This document shows, piece by piece, positions 1-8,143 of a DNA stretch of 13,601 nt (position 1 is its first letter; every line of letters starts with the position of its first letter). The notes below the pieces were generated by a model. That model did no database searches. It saw nothing but the letters and a program-made list of their open reading frames with translations, and had not been told where the DNA came from. The stretch is from an uncultured Spirochaetales bacterium (GTDB lineage: Bacteria; Spirochaetota; Spirochaetia; Sphaerochaetales; Sphaerochaetaceae), in NCBI GenBank assembly GCA_947306375.1, contig CAMZGJ010000014.1, positions 1 through 13,601 on the forward strand, written 5' to 3'. The translations under genes and the position numbers were made by a program.

Positions 1-600
1 GGCCATTGCCTCTTCCTGGTCGTGCGTGACGTAGACGGTAGTGATTCCAACCCTGTTCTGGATTTCCTTGATGACCGTTCTCATCTCAACCCTGAGCTTT
101 GCGTCCAGGTTTGAAAGAGGCTCGTCCATGAGCAGAACGTCAGGGGTGATTGCAAGGGCTCTGGCAAGAGCAACACGCTGCTGCTGTCCGCCTGACAGAC
201 GCTCAGGCATCCTGTCCCTGTATTCTTCTATCTTCATCAGCTTGAGGAACTGGTCGGTTTTGGCTTTGATTTCCTCTGCGGGCAGCTTACGGTTCTTGAG
301 ACCGAAGGCCACGTTCTTCTCAACAGTCATGTTGGGGAAGATTGCATAGTTCTGGAACACCATACCTATGTTTCTCTTGACCGGGTCCATGTCGTTGATT
401 CTTGTCTCATTGAAGAAGAAGTCTCCTCCCTCAATTGAGTTGAAACCTGCAATCATGCGCAGGAGTGTGGTTTTTCCGCAACCGGACGGACCGAGGAGTG
501 TAAAGAACTCTCCTTCCTTGATGTCCAGGTTAAGGTCGCCGATTATAATATTGTCGCCGTAAGCTTTAACGGCATCTCTGATTTTGATTTTTACGCTCAC
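1..600 (-). CDS. ABC transporter ATP-binding protein (partial, C-terminus beyond window)
   Basis: This is the ATPase subunit of an importer of the iron/spermidine/AfuC-PotA class. It powers uptake of whatever the neighbouring binding protein captures, at the inner face of the cytoplasmic membrane. The visible 200 residues contain Walker A GPSGCGKTT (37-45), the Q-loop region (VFQNYAIFPNMTV), the ABC signature LSGGQQQ (135-141), Walker B LLMDEP with D159/E160, a D-loop, and the switch histidine of THDQEEA (H193). The start is GTG at 600, with AAAAGG at 615-610 and a 9-base gap. No ATG gives a better N-terminus. It lies 71 bases downstream of the solute-binding protein gene, with a hairpin in between. 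The C-terminal regulatory region (TOBE-like in this class) and the permease must lie left of the window. The family call is firm; the substrate is not determinable. Confidence 0.93.
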   Translation of the reverse strand, partial: MSVKIKIRDAVKAYGDNIIIGDLNLDIKEGEFFTLLGPSGCGKTTLLRMIAGFNSIEGGDFFFNETRINDMDPVKRNIGMVFQNYAIFPNMTVEKNVAFGLKNRKLPAEEIKAKTDQFLKLMKIEEYRDRMPERLSGGQQQRVALARALAITPDVLLMDEPLSNLDAKLRVEMRTVIKEIQNRVGITTVYVTHDQEEAMA

Positions 601-615
601 TGTTTCTGTCCTTTT

Positions 616-647
616 AAAAAGATGCAGGTGTGAAAAACCACACCTGC
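616..647 (-). terminator. Intercistronic hairpin plus T-run (attenuating terminator)
   Basis: A perfect 9-bp inverted repeat (GCAGGTGTG at 624-632, CACACCTGC at 639-647) encloses a 6-base loop. On the minus strand the stem is followed by ATC and then TTTTT (620-616). It begins 24 bases after the stop codon of the binding-protein gene and ends just before the SD of the ATPase gene. This is the form of an intrinsic terminator. Because the next gene belongs to the same transporter, a partial terminator or a 3' stabiliser is the likeliest role. It would give more binding protein than ATPase, as is common in ABC importer operons. The structure is seen; the function is inferred. Confidence 0.7.
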
Positions 648-671
648 AACCTAAGATTACTTACAAAACAA

Positions 672-1715
672 TTACTTGCTTGCAGCCTGGAAAATCTCTG
701 TCCAGCGTGACTGCCAAGCCTTCTTGCTGTTTCCGCAGAGCTCAAGATCTTCGTAAGCAACGTTGATCTTTGAGAAGGGAAGCATAACAGGAGTTGTGTT
801 GCTGATTTCCGGGTTAACGGGTCTTGCCGTTGACTTTGCAACTTCCTTCTGTCCTTCATCGGAAATGAGCCAATCCATGAACAGCTTTGCATTGTCCATG
901 TTCTTAGCACCCTTCATGATTGCTGCACCTGCAGGAAGCCATACTGCACCTTCTGCGGGGTAAACAAGCTTGACGTTTGTTGCGCCGTCCTTAAGCAGGC
1001 CTACACAGGGATCCTCGTATGAGACGCCTACTGCATACTCACCGTTGACTGTTCCCTTGTAGATTGCTGAAGAGGAGCTGATGATAACGCCGTTGAGCTG
1101 TGAAGCAAACTTTGCTACCCAATCCCAAGCCTTCTCATCGTAGGGCTTCTCACCCATGACAAGGAGCATGTTGGTCAGTTCTGCCCATGCTGAAGATGAC
1201 TTTGCGGGGTCTCCCATGGCAATCTTGCCCTTGAGAGCGGGATTGAGGAGGTCTGCATAACCCTTGAATGAATCCGGATCAAGTCCGAGCTTCTTGAAAT
1301 AATCAATATTGATAAGAAGAGCTGCCGAACCGTCGAGGCAGTATCTTGTTACACAGCCGCCCTGGTTTCTGTAAGCTTCGGGGAGCTTGTCATTTCCGGC
1401 TGCCACATAGGGTTCGAAGAACTTGGCATAGTTGATACCGTTGGCGTAGTTAACACCGCCGTACATAACGTCTGCCTGGGGGTTTGCTGCCTCATTCTCA
1501 ATTCTCTGGAGACACTCACCTGTTCCCATGCTGAGAACCTGAACATCAACTCCGTACTGTGTGCCGAATGCATAAGCTGCTTCGACAAGTGCGTCTGAGT
1601 TGGGTGAATAGATGACAAGGCTGCCACCGCCTACTTTCTTTTCTTCTGCGCCCTTGGCACATACGACTGACATTGCGAGAGCAAGTACCAGTAATACTGT
1701 GAGAATTTTCTTCAC
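672..1715 (-). CDS. Periplasmic solute-binding protein of an ABC importer (COG1840/AfuA-like)
   Basis: This 347-residue type-2 periplasmic binding protein captures the substrate for the adjacent ABC importer. The N-terminus MKKILTVLLVLALAMSVVCA is a signal peptide. Cleavage after VCA by signal peptidase I fits best. The cysteine at residue 19 is preceded by SVV, a poor lipobox, so lipidation is less likely. Lobe motifs resemble the ferric-iron/AfuA family: LVIYSPNSD, ADVMYGGVN, LLNPALKGKIAMGDP, GVSYEDPCVGLLKDG and FMDWLISDEGQ. The mature protein has several cysteines (GECLQ, GGCVTRYC, EDPC, LELC) that may form disulfides. The start is GTG at 1715, with AGGAGG at 1727-1722 six bases away. Fe3+ is one candidate ligand; members of this family also bind phosphonates and other anions, so the substrate is left open. 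Confidence 0.9.
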   Translation of the reverse strand: MKKILTVLLVLALAMSVVCAKGAEEKKVGGGSLVIYSPNSDALVEAAYAFGTQYGVDVQVLSMGTGECLQRIENEAANPQADVMYGGVNYANGINYAKFFEPYVAAGNDKLPEAYRNQGGCVTRYCLDGSAALLINIDYFKKLGLDPDSFKGYADLLNPALKGKIAMGDPAKSSSAWAELTNMLLVMGEKPYDEKAWDWVAKFASQLNGVIISSSSAIYKGTVNGEYAVGVSYEDPCVGLLKDGATNVKLVYPAEGAVWLPAGAAIMKGAKNMDNAKLFMDWLISDEGQKEVAKSTARPVNPEISNTTPVMLPFSKINVAYEDLELCGNSKKAWQSRWTEIFQAASK

Positions 1716-1736
1716 GTTTTTCCTCCTGATGTTTAT

Positions 1737-1751
1737 ACCCCGGAACGGGGT
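1737..1751 (-). promoter_or_regulatory. GC-rich leader hairpin or operator upstream of the binding-protein gene
   Basis: A 6-bp perfect inverted repeat (ACCCCG/CGGGGT) with a 3-base loop sits 10 bases upstream of the AGGAGG site, in otherwise AT-rich DNA. As RNA it would form a compact stem in the 5' leader. As DNA it is a small palindrome that a regulator could bind. The palindrome is plain; the role is not known. Confidence 0.4.
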
Positions 1752-1772
1752 TCAATTATTTGTTACAGAAAA

Positions 1773-1801
1773 ATTTTAGAACACCTTTGGAGAAAACACA
1801 A
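1773..1801 (-). promoter_or_regulatory. Candidate sigma-70 promoter for the ABC importer genes
   Basis: Reading the minus strand, TTGTGT (1801-1796) is followed after exactly 17 bases by TAAAAT (1778-1773, five of six consensus bases). It lies just after the proB stop codon. It predicts a transcript starting near 1766 with a leader of about 50 bases containing the GC hairpin. The importer would therefore be a separate unit from proAB. The -35 box is weak. Confidence 0.5.
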
Positions 1802-1816
1802 ATTTTATTTGAAGAT

Positions 1817-2935
1817 TTAGTCAGTCAAAACCATGTCCTCGGGGCGGAAAACAACCTTTTCACTGTGTTCCGTGCCCAGAATCCTGTCCAGCTGCCGGCT
1901 GTCCTTGCCCGCCGCCATTGCAATCTGCGCACTGCTGTAATAGACCGCCGCCTTTGCAAACGCCCTGCCGTCAGGGCCGGCGATTTTCACAACATCCCCT
2001 GCGTCAAATGTGCCCTCTACGCTCACTATTCCCTTGGGCAGCAGTGACTTGTGGGCAAGAAGGGCATTCTTTGCACCCTCATCCACAACAATGCGGCCCT
2101 TGTGGGAGTTGTTCAGAATCCAGCGCTCACGGGCAGAAAGCCTTACGCTGGGGGCAAAGCAGCTTCCGATCTCCTCACCGTCCAGAAGCCTTACAAGCAC
2201 GTTTTCAACATAGCCGCTTGCAATTATGCAGGTGCATCCGGCGGTTCCGGCTATCTGAGCGGCAAGAACCTTGCTCTTCATGCCTCCCGTGCCCAGGGAA
2301 CTTCCCGCACCTCCTGCGTAGGAGAGAATCCTGTCATCTATAATATCTATCTCCGTCAGAAGACGGGCAGAGCTGTCCCTGCGGGGATCGGTCGTGTAGA
2401 GGCCGTCTATGTCGGAGAGGATTATGAAAAGCTCCGCGTCTATCTTGCTGGCCACCATGGCGCCCATGCGGTCATTGTCTCCGAAGGTGGTGCCTATTTC
2501 ACGGGTGCTGACTACGTCGTTTTCATTGAAAACCGGCACAACGCCCAGCTCCAGGAGCTTGGTCACACTGTTTCTCAGGTTCACGTAGGTGCGTCTGTTG
2601 TTCATCTCTTCCCGTGTCAGGAGGACCTGGGAGCAGAGAAGGCCGTGCCTTGAGAAGTGCTCACGGTAGGCGGACATGAGTATGGGCTGGCCTATTGCCG
2701 CGCAGGCCTGGCGCATTTCAATCTTTGTAAGCCTGCCCTCAATGCCCAGTTCCTTTTTTCCCATGCCTATGGCACCGGATGTCACAAGCAGAACCTGGTA
2801 GCCTCTTTTTCTCAACTGAGCAATCTGGCCCACTATATCTTCTATTCTCTTCTCATCTATTCCCGTCTTTGTGGAAAGCAGGTTTGTGCCAACCTTCACA
2901 ACAACGGTTTTCACGTTTTCAAAGCTTCTGGACAT
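1817..2935 (-). CDS. proB: Glutamate 5-kinase with PUA domain
   Basis: It phosphorylates L-glutamate with ATP to gamma-glutamyl phosphate, the first and usually proline-inhibited step of proline synthesis in the cytosol. The 372 residues match the full-length two-domain family. The N-terminal amino-acid kinase domain runs to about 260, with KVGTNLLS (14-21), VTSGAIG (51-57), NEND (137-140), FGDND (151-155), SDIDGLYT (174-181) and GTGGMK (215-220). The C-terminal PUA domain runs from about 278 to 362 (KGRIVVDEGA ... GDVVKIAG). The ATG at 2935 lies 6 bases after the proA stop, and its SD (AAAGGAT) lies in the end of proA, so the two are one operon and probably translationally coupled. The order proA-proB is the reverse of the usual proBA. 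No oddities in catalytic residues. Confidence 0.96.
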   Translation of the reverse strand: MSRSFENVKTVVVKVGTNLLSTKTGIDEKRIEDIVGQIAQLRKRGYQVLLVTSGAIGMGKKELGIEGRLTKIEMRQACAAIGQPILMSAYREHFSRHGLLCSQVLLTREEMNNRRTYVNLRNSVTKLLELGVVPVFNENDVVSTREIGTTFGDNDRMGAMVASKIDAELFIILSDIDGLYTTDPRRDSSARLLTEIDIIDDRILSYAGGAGSSLGTGGMKSKVLAAQIAGTAGCTCIIASGYVENVLVRLLDGEEIGSCFAPSVRLSARERWILNNSHKGRIVVDEGAKNALLAHKSLLPKGIVSVEGTFDAGDVVKIAGPDGRAFAKAAVYYSSAQIAMAAGKDSRQLDRILGTEHSEKVVFRPEDMVLTD

Positions 2936-2941
2936 AACTTT

Positions 2942-4249
2942 TCATCCTTTGAGTATCTGAGAGGGGCTCCCGGTTTCAAGCATTCTGTGGGTAAACTGCC
3001 TTGCATTTTTTCCCATGTAGGTGCCGGCGGTGTGGGCATTTCCCTGAAGGAGGAACCTTGTGGTCATAAGGCCCTCAAGACCCACCGGGCCGCGGGCATG
3101 AATCTTGGATGTGCTTATGCCCACCTCCGCGCCAAGGCCGAATCGGAATCCGTCTGCAAAGCGGGTGCTGCAGTTGCAGAACACGCTTGCGCTGTCCACG
3201 TGTTCCATGAAGTACCTCTCCGCCGTGCGGTTTTCCGTTATTATTGCATCCGTATGGTGTGAGGTGTGCTGAGCTATGAAGCTTACTGCCTGCTCAATTG
3301 AGTCCACCACCTTTATGCTTATCTTCAGATCCAGATATTCGGTGTCCCAGTCAGCATCCGTTGCGGGGGTGCAGGGTGCGTACTGTCTGCATTTTTCATC
3401 TCCTGTGACAGTTACGCCCGCCTTTTCAAAGGACTGAACCATGAGGGGAACAAAGGCCGGGGCAATGTCCGCGTGGACAAGCATGTTTTCTATTGAGTTG
3501 CAGGCTCCGGGGTAGTTGGTCTTGGCATCCAAAGCGCAGGTCACAGCCTTGGAGAAATCCGCATCCCTGTCTATGTACATGGTGCAAAGGCCGTCCGCAT
3601 GGCCCAGAACGGGTATGGTTGTGTTCTGCATTACATAGCGGACAAATGCGTTGGAGCCGCGGGGTATGAGAAGGTCTATCAGGCCCTCGGACTTGAGCAT
3701 CTGATTTACATCCTCATGGGTTTCCAGAAGTTCTATCCAACCTCCGAAACCGCATTTCAGGCTGCTTCTGACAATACTTTCATAGAGAGCACGGTTAGTA
3801 AGGCAGGCTTCCTTACCTCCCTTGAGCACAAGGCAGTTGCCGCTTTTAAGACAGAGGGAGGCAATCTGAACCAGGGCATCCGGACGGGCCTCGAATATCA
3901 TTCCTATGACTCCTATGGGCACGCTTATCTTCTCAAGAAGAAGCCCGCTGTCCAGTTCTTCCCTCATCAGAACTTTCCCCACCGGGTCTTCCAGGGAGGC
4001 AACGTCCCTCAGGGAGTCCGTTACGCTCTGAAGCTTGTCCTCATTGAACCTGAGGCGGCTTCTGACTGCCTGTGACAGGTCCTTTGCGTTTTCAAGATCC
4101 TTCTCATTGGCATTGAAGATTTCCTTTCTGTCTGCCTCAAGACCGCGGGCAATCTCCTCAAGCAGGGCGTTTCTGGCCTCTGCGGAAGAGGAGGAAAGGG
4201 CTGGGCAGGCCTTTCTCAGTTCTGTAAGTCTTTCTCTTATTGAAGTCAT
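2942..4249 (-). CDS. proA: Glutamate-5-semialdehyde dehydrogenase (gamma-glutamyl phosphate reductase)
   Basis: It reduces gamma-glutamyl phosphate with NADPH to glutamate-5-semialdehyde, which cyclises to pyrroline-5-carboxylate. It usually works together with ProB. Family motifs include VPIGVIGMIFEARPD, LKGGKEA, DLLIPRGSN and the catalytic-cysteine segment YPGACNSIENMLVH (Cys250), then FGLGAEVGISTSKIHARGPVGLEGL near the end. At 435 residues it is about 15-20 longer than typical. The excess is a C-terminal tail after GNAHTAGTY (roughly 412-435) with no motif I recognise. ATG 4249 gives the expected N-terminal helix, but no convincing SD precedes it. First gene of the proA-proB unit, divergent from proC across 47 bases. 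Confidence 0.96.
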   Translation of the reverse strand: MTSIRERLTELRKACPALSSSSAEARNALLEEIARGLEADRKEIFNANEKDLENAKDLSQAVRSRLRFNEDKLQSVTDSLRDVASLEDPVGKVLMREELDSGLLLEKISVPIGVIGMIFEARPDALVQIASLCLKSGNCLVLKGGKEACLTNRALYESIVRSSLKCGFGGWIELLETHEDVNQMLKSEGLIDLLIPRGSNAFVRYVMQNTTIPVLGHADGLCTMYIDRDADFSKAVTCALDAKTNYPGACNSIENMLVHADIAPAFVPLMVQSFEKAGVTVTGDEKCRQYAPCTPATDADWDTEYLDLKISIKVVDSIEQAVSFIAQHTSHHTDAIITENRTAERYFMEHVDSASVFCNCSTRFADGFRFGLGAEVGISTSKIHARGPVGLEGLMTTRFLLQGNAHTAGTYMGKNARQFTHRMLETGSPSQILKG

Positions 4250-4296
4250 GGACTAAGTATACAATTATACGGAATAATTATACATAGAGGTTCACC
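4250..4296. promoter_or_regulatory. Divergent proA/proC control region with repeated AATTATAC motif
   Basis: This 47-base AT-rich spacer holds all the control DNA for proAB (minus) and proC-copA (plus). AATTATAC occurs twice in direct orientation (4263-4270 and 4276-4283, 13 bases apart). The first copy pairs with GTATA at 4257-4261 as a 5-bp inverted repeat with a 4-base centre. On the minus strand the repeats contain two perfect TATAAT hexamers (4282-4277 and 4269-4264), candidate -10 boxes for proA. Neither has a good -35. The proC SD AGAGG is at 4286-4290. The repeats could also be an operator coordinating all three pro genes. The repeats are seen; promoter and operator roles are inferred. 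Confidence 0.55.
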
Positions 4297-5103
4297 ATGA
4301 AAATAGGATTCTTAGGTTGCGGAAACATGGGCTCTGCCATAGCACGCGCGCTCATGTCCGGGACGGCTCACAAGGTCAGCGTTTACTCAAAGGAAGAAAG
4401 TGCGGCAAAGTTTGCACGGGCCTCTGAAGGCAAGGCCGTTCTGTGTTCTTCTCTGAATGAGCTGATTGAGAAGAATGATGCAGTGGTAATTGCCGTAAAG
4501 CCCCAGACCCTGAGAAACATGTGGGAAGAACTGCGCAAATCAGGCAGTGACCGGACAAAATGGATAAGCCTTGCAGCAGGAGTGAACCTCAGGACCCTTG
4601 AGGAGGAACTGGGAACAGCGGATGTTGTGCGCTTCATGCCCAACATTGCGGCCAAAACGGGAAGCTCCGTAACCGCAGTTGCCTCTGCCCCGCAGTGTTC
4701 AAAGACCTTCTGCGCGGAAGCTTTTGAGATTGCACAGAGCTTCGGAAGCGCCTTTGAACTTCCGGAGGATAAGTTCTCCGCCTTCATTGGTGTAAGCGCC
4801 TCCGCCATAGCCTATATTTTCCGCTTTGCACACGCCCTGGGAATGGGAGGTCAGATAGAGGGACTTGCCTACAGACAAAGCGTGGAGATGGCCTTTGATA
4901 CCATGAAAAGTGCATTTGACGTATATAAAACCTCAGATTTGAATGTTCAGGCCCTTGAGGAGTCCGTCTGTTCAAAGGGCGGAACAACCATAGAGGGAAT
5001 AAAAGTTCTGAGGGACAACAAATTTGACATAATTGTTTCTCAGGCGGTAAGCGCCGCAGCCGCCCGCTCCAGGGAAATGGAGAACACGGAGGGCTCAAAA
5101 TGA
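4297..5103 (+). CDS. proC: Pyrroline-5-carboxylate reductase
   Basis: It reduces pyrroline-5-carboxylate to L-proline with NAD(P)H, completing the pathway begun by the divergent proAB. The 268 residues match the family length. The Rossmann fold opens with [16 protein letters not shown] (glycines 7, 9 and 12). AVKPQT and [17 protein letters not shown] follow. The C-terminal helical domain carries the signature [13 protein letters not shown]. The usual form is SPGGTT, so Lys227 replaces a highly conserved proline. ATG 4297 has AGAGG six bases upstream. The stop overlaps the copA start as ATGA (5100-5103), so the two are translationally coupled. Since all three pro genes are adjacent, the function is secure even with the altered signature. 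Confidence 0.95.
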   Translation: MKIGFLGCGNMGSAIARALMSGTAHKVSVYSKEESAAKFARASEGKAVLCSSLNELIEKNDAVVIAVKPQTLRNMWEELRKSGSDRTKWISLAAGVNLRTLEEELGTADVVRFMPNIAAKTGSSVTAVASAPQCSKTFCAEAFEIAQSFGSAFELPEDKFSAFIGVSASAIAYIFRFAHALGMGGQIEGLAYRQSVEMAFDTMKSAFDVYKTSDLNVQALEESVCSKGGTTIEGIKVLRDNKFDIIVSQAVSAAAARSREMENTEGSK

Positions 5104-7622
5104 CGCGCTACAACGTTACGGGAATGAGCTGTGCCGCATGCAGCGCCCGGGTGGAGAAGGCGGTAAACGGTGTTGAGGGAGTTACCTCCTGTGCCGTCAG
5201 CCTGCTGACAAACTCAATGGGCGTTGAGGGCACGGCAAGCCCGGAAAACATAATCAGGGCAGTTGAGAAAGCCGGTTACGGTGCAAGCCTTCAGGGCTCT
5301 GAAAACGCACGGAACAAGTCCGCTTCCGCGCAGGAAGATATCCTCAGGGACACTGAAACACCCAAGCTGGTTAAAAGACTTGTTTCATCAGTGTGTTTTC
5401 TGCTTGTGCTCATGTATTTCTCCATGGGTCACGGCATGTGGGATTGGCCTGCACCTGCGGTCTTTGACAACCTTGTGTTCCTGGGAGTCTTTGAGATGCT
5501 CTTGGCCATTGTGATAATGATGATCAACGGCCGCTTCTTCACCTCAGGCTTCAGAAGCCTCATGCACGGAGCGCCCAACATGGACACACTTGTTGCCATG
5601 GGCTCGTCCGCCTCATTTGTCTACTCGGTTGCAGAACTTTTCATAATGATTGCGGCCATGGGGAGGGCAGACCACGCCACCGTTATGAAGTACGGTATGA
5701 ACCTCTACTTTGAGTCAGCCGCCATGATAGTAACCCTGATAACCGTGGGGAAAACCCTTGAGGCCAAGTCCAAGGGAAGGACAACGGATGCACTGAAGGG
5801 CCTGATGAAACTGACGCCAAAAACTGCAACGCTGTTTGCGGACGGCAGGGAAGTTGAGACTCCCATAGAGAACGTTAGTGCCGGAGATATCTTTGTAGTA
5901 AGACCCGGAGAGAGCATTCCGGTGGACGGTGTTATCATTGAGGGACTCACCTCCGTAAATGAAAGCGCCCTGACCGGGGAAAGCATGCCGGTGGACAAGG
6001 CTGTTGAGGACACCGTAACAGGCGGAACACTCAACCTCTCAGGCTATGTGAAATGCCGTGCCACAAGGGTGGGGCAGGACACAACACTGAGCAGAATAAT
6101 ACAGATGGTATCAGATGCCGCGGCAACAAAAGCGCCTCTTGCACGCATTGCGGACAAGGTTTCCGGTGTTTTTGTTCCGGTGGTCATGGGCATTGCCCTG
6201 CTTACGCTTTTAATCTGGTTGCTTGCCGGAAAGACATTCGGCTGGGCAATTGCCAGGGCAATCTCCGTTCTGGTAATCAGCTGCCCGTGCGCACTTGGTC
6301 TTGCCACGCCGGTTGCAATAATGGTGGGTAACGGAGTAGGTGCAAAAAACGGCATACTCTACAAGACAGCCGCGGCCATGGAAGGCCTTGGAAGGATAAA
6401 CACTGCGGTTCTGGACAAGACCGGAACAGTTACAAAAGGAGAGCCCGTAGTAACTGACATTGTTCCCTCCGAAACACTGAAAAACGCTGAAGAACTGCTC
6501 CTGATTGCAGCTTCTCTTGAAAAGAAGAGTGAACATCCGCTTGCAGGAGCCGTTATCAGGAAGGCTGAAGAGAGCAAACTGGTACTTAAGGAAAGCACTG
6601 ACTTTGAGGCTGTTCCCGGCAGGGGACTGAGGGCTGAGATTGAAGGCTGTGAAACATACGTCGGAAAGCCGGATTTCATAAGGCAGTACGCAGAGCCCTC
6701 AAAGGCAATGCTTGAGAGGAAAGAGGTCCTTGAGTCACAGGGAAAGACCGTGCTCATGTTTGCACGCTGCAAAGAGGAAAAGGCACAGTTCTGCGGCATG
6801 ATTGCCGTGGCGGACACAATTAAGGAAGACTCTGCAAAAGCCGTGCAGGAACTGCATAAAATGGGCATTTCCGTTGTAATGCTTACCGGAGACAATGAAA
6901 AAACTGCACAGGTAATAGGAAGGGAAGCCGGGGTGGACCGCGTTGTGGCCGGAGTACTTCCGGACGGCAAGGAAGCGGTAATACAGGAACTTCAGAAAGA
7001 CGCAAAGGTTGCCATGGTGGGAGACGGAATTAATGACGCTCCTGCGCTGGTGCGCGCGGATGTGGGAATTGCCCTGGGAGCCGGTGCGGACGTGGCAATA
7101 GATGCCGCCGACATAGTTGTTGTGAAGAACAGACTTACTGACGTAAGCGCCGCGCTCAGACTGAGCCGCGCAACCATAACAAACATACATGAGAACCTGT
7201 TCTGGGCCTTTATCTACAATATTATCTGTATCCCGCTTGCCATGGGTCTGTATGGTCTTGAGATGAAGCCCGTGTACGCGGCCGCTGCAATGAGTCTTTC
7301 AAGCTTCTTTGTCTGCATGAACGCACTGAGGCTTAACCTCCTGCGCATCTATGACGGCAGGCATGACAGGGCACCCGGAACAAGGAAAAAGAAGGAGAAC
7401 AAGGAAATGACAAAGACACTCAGAGTTGAAGGAATGATGTGCTCCCACTGCGAGGCACGTGTTAAGAAGGCACTTGAGGCCGTGGAAGGTGTTCAGAGTG
7501 CAGTTGCAGACCACACAAAGGGCACTGCGGTTGTAACGCTCAAGGGCAGCACCTCTGATGAGGCCCTTATAAAGGCGGTTGAGGACCAGGACTACAGGGT
7601 GCTGGGAATAGAGACCGAGTAA
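5100..7622 (+). CDS. copA: Cu+-exporting P1B-type ATPase with metal-binding domains at both ends
   Basis: It pumps Cu+ out of the cytoplasm using ATP. Order in the 840 residues: N-terminal HMA domain with GMSCAAC (Cys11, Cys14); four membrane helices (about 92-110, 121-145, 161-186, 200-220); actuator domain with TGES (292-295); helices near 352-376 and 382-409 with the metal-site CPC (395-397); phosphorylation motif DKTGT (Asp439); SEHP (His479-Pro480); hinge GDGIND (641-646); two last helices with YN (706-707) and MSLSS (Met731, Ser735). Together these mark the Cu+ (P1B-1) subgroup. After a basic linker comes a second HMA domain with GMMCSHC (Cys781, Cys784), resembling a fused CopZ chaperone. 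SD GGAGG lies inside proC, and the genes overlap by ATGA. The 3' end overlaps thpR by 31 bases. Confidence 0.95.
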   Translation: MTRYNVTGMSCAACSARVEKAVNGVEGVTSCAVSLLTNSMGVEGTASPENIIRAVEKAGYGASLQGSENARNKSASAQEDILRDTETPKLVKRLVSSVCFLLVLMYFSMGHGMWDWPAPAVFDNLVFLGVFEMLLAIVIMMINGRFFTSGFRSLMHGAPNMDTLVAMGSSASFVYSVAELFIMIAAMGRADHATVMKYGMNLYFESAAMIVTLITVGKTLEAKSKGRTTDALKGLMKLTPKTATLFADGREVETPIENVSAGDIFVVRPGESIPVDGVIIEGLTSVNESALTGESMPVDKAVEDTVTGGTLNLSGYVKCRATRVGQDTTLSRIIQMVSDAAATKAPLARIADKVSGVFVPVVMGIALLTLLIWLLAGKTFGWAIARAISVLVISCPCALGLATPVAIMVGNGVGAKNGILYKTAAAMEGLGRINTAVLDKTGTVTKGEPVVTDIVPSETLKNAEELLLIAASLEKKSEHPLAGAVIRKAEESKLVLKESTDFEAVPGRGLRAEIEGCETYVGKPDFIRQYAEPSKAMLERKEVLESQGKTVLMFARCKEEKAQFCGMIAVADTIKEDSAKAVQELHKMGISVVMLTGDNEKTAQVIGREAGVDRVVAGVLPDGKEAVIQELQKDAKVAMVGDGINDAPALVRADVGIALGAGADVAIDAADIVVVKNRLTDVSAALRLSRATITNIHENLFWAFIYNIICIPLAMGLYGLEMKPVYAAAAMSLSSFFVCMNALRLNLLRIYDGRHDRAPGTRKKKENKEMTKTLRVEGMMCSHCEARVKKALEAVEGVQSAVADHTKGTAVVTLKGSTSDEALIKAVEDQDYRVLGIETE
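7392..7622 (+). other. Possible internal start giving a free CopZ-like copper chaperone
   Basis: Within copA, just before the C-terminal HMA domain, AAGGAG (7392-7397) precedes an in-frame ATG (7407-7409, codon 770) by 9 bases. Initiation there would give a 71-residue protein starting [15 protein letters not shown] and ending with copA. That is the size and layout of a stand-alone CopZ metallochaperone (about 70 residues). Either the ORF yields both the pump and the chaperone, or a once-separate copZ gene has become fused and kept its initiation site. The SD, ATG and domain boundary are visible; use in the cell is inferred. Confidence 0.4.
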
Positions 7623-8137
7623 AGCTCACTGTAAACCGGCCCGTCCGGGAGCAGGGTGCTTTTGAACAGGGTAACGCAGTCCACGGGAAAGACAAGAGGT
7701 TTGACCTCAATCTCGTTGAGGCGGCAGTTCATTATGTTAATCTTTCTCCCCAGGGTTATGTGGGCCTTGAAGGGCTTGCTGTCAAAGTGTATGCGGGCAT
7801 CGCGCACGGCGCCGTATACGGAGGATACCAGGGCCTTGAGGTTGTTGTCAGGCCTGACGCTGCACCACAGGGTGGCGGCGTTTTCATATCCAAAGTAGCC
7901 TAATTTGTCCAAAACAAGGGTGAAAGGCTTGGCTGTTGCCAGTTGATTTGAGAGAATACGTATGAGAATGTCTGCCTGATCCTTGGAAATCTCATCCAGG
8001 AAGGCAAGACTCATGTGGAAGTTTTCAGGCCTGCTCCAGGTGCCCTTGCCCCTGTTGGTCAGTTTTACCAGGCTCTGAATTTCCGAAAGGTGTTCTGTTA
8101 CCTCATCCGTGAGGTTGATTGCAAGAAATGACCGCAT
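7592..8137 (-). CDS. thpR: RNA 2',3'-cyclic phosphodiesterase (2H/LigT family)
   Basis: A 2H-superfamily phosphoesterase predicted to open 2',3'-cyclic phosphate RNA ends (ThpR, formerly LigT). The 181 residues match the family. It opens with [13 protein letters not shown], and has the two catalytic motifs HMSL (His41, Ser43) and HITL (His126, Thr128), about 85 residues apart. The first motif has Ser in place of the commoner Thr, which the family allows. The last 31 bases overlap the end of copA on the opposite strand, so the C-terminal ten residues are encoded antisense to the CopZ-like domain. No SD precedes the ATG at 8137. A TATATT at 8149-8144 ends 6 bases before it, so the mRNA may be leaderless. 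Physiological substrate unproven. Confidence 0.88.
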   Translation of the reverse strand: MRSFLAINLTDEVTEHLSEIQSLVKLTNRGKGTWSRPENFHMSLAFLDEISKDQADILIRILSNQLATAKPFTLVLDKLGYFGYENAATLWCSVRPDNNLKALVSSVYGAVRDARIHFDSKPFKAHITLGRKINIMNCRLNEIEVKPLVFPVDCVTLFKSTLLPDGPVYSELYSVSIPSTL

Positions 8138-8143
8138 GGGAGA

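Noticed and set aside
1918..3262. Long open frames on the plus strand opposite proB and proA (also 3599-4075).
   Set aside because: They mirror strongly conserved proBA coding on the other strand, resemble no protein family, and have low-complexity Cys/His/Arg or Ala/Gly composition typical of shadow frames.
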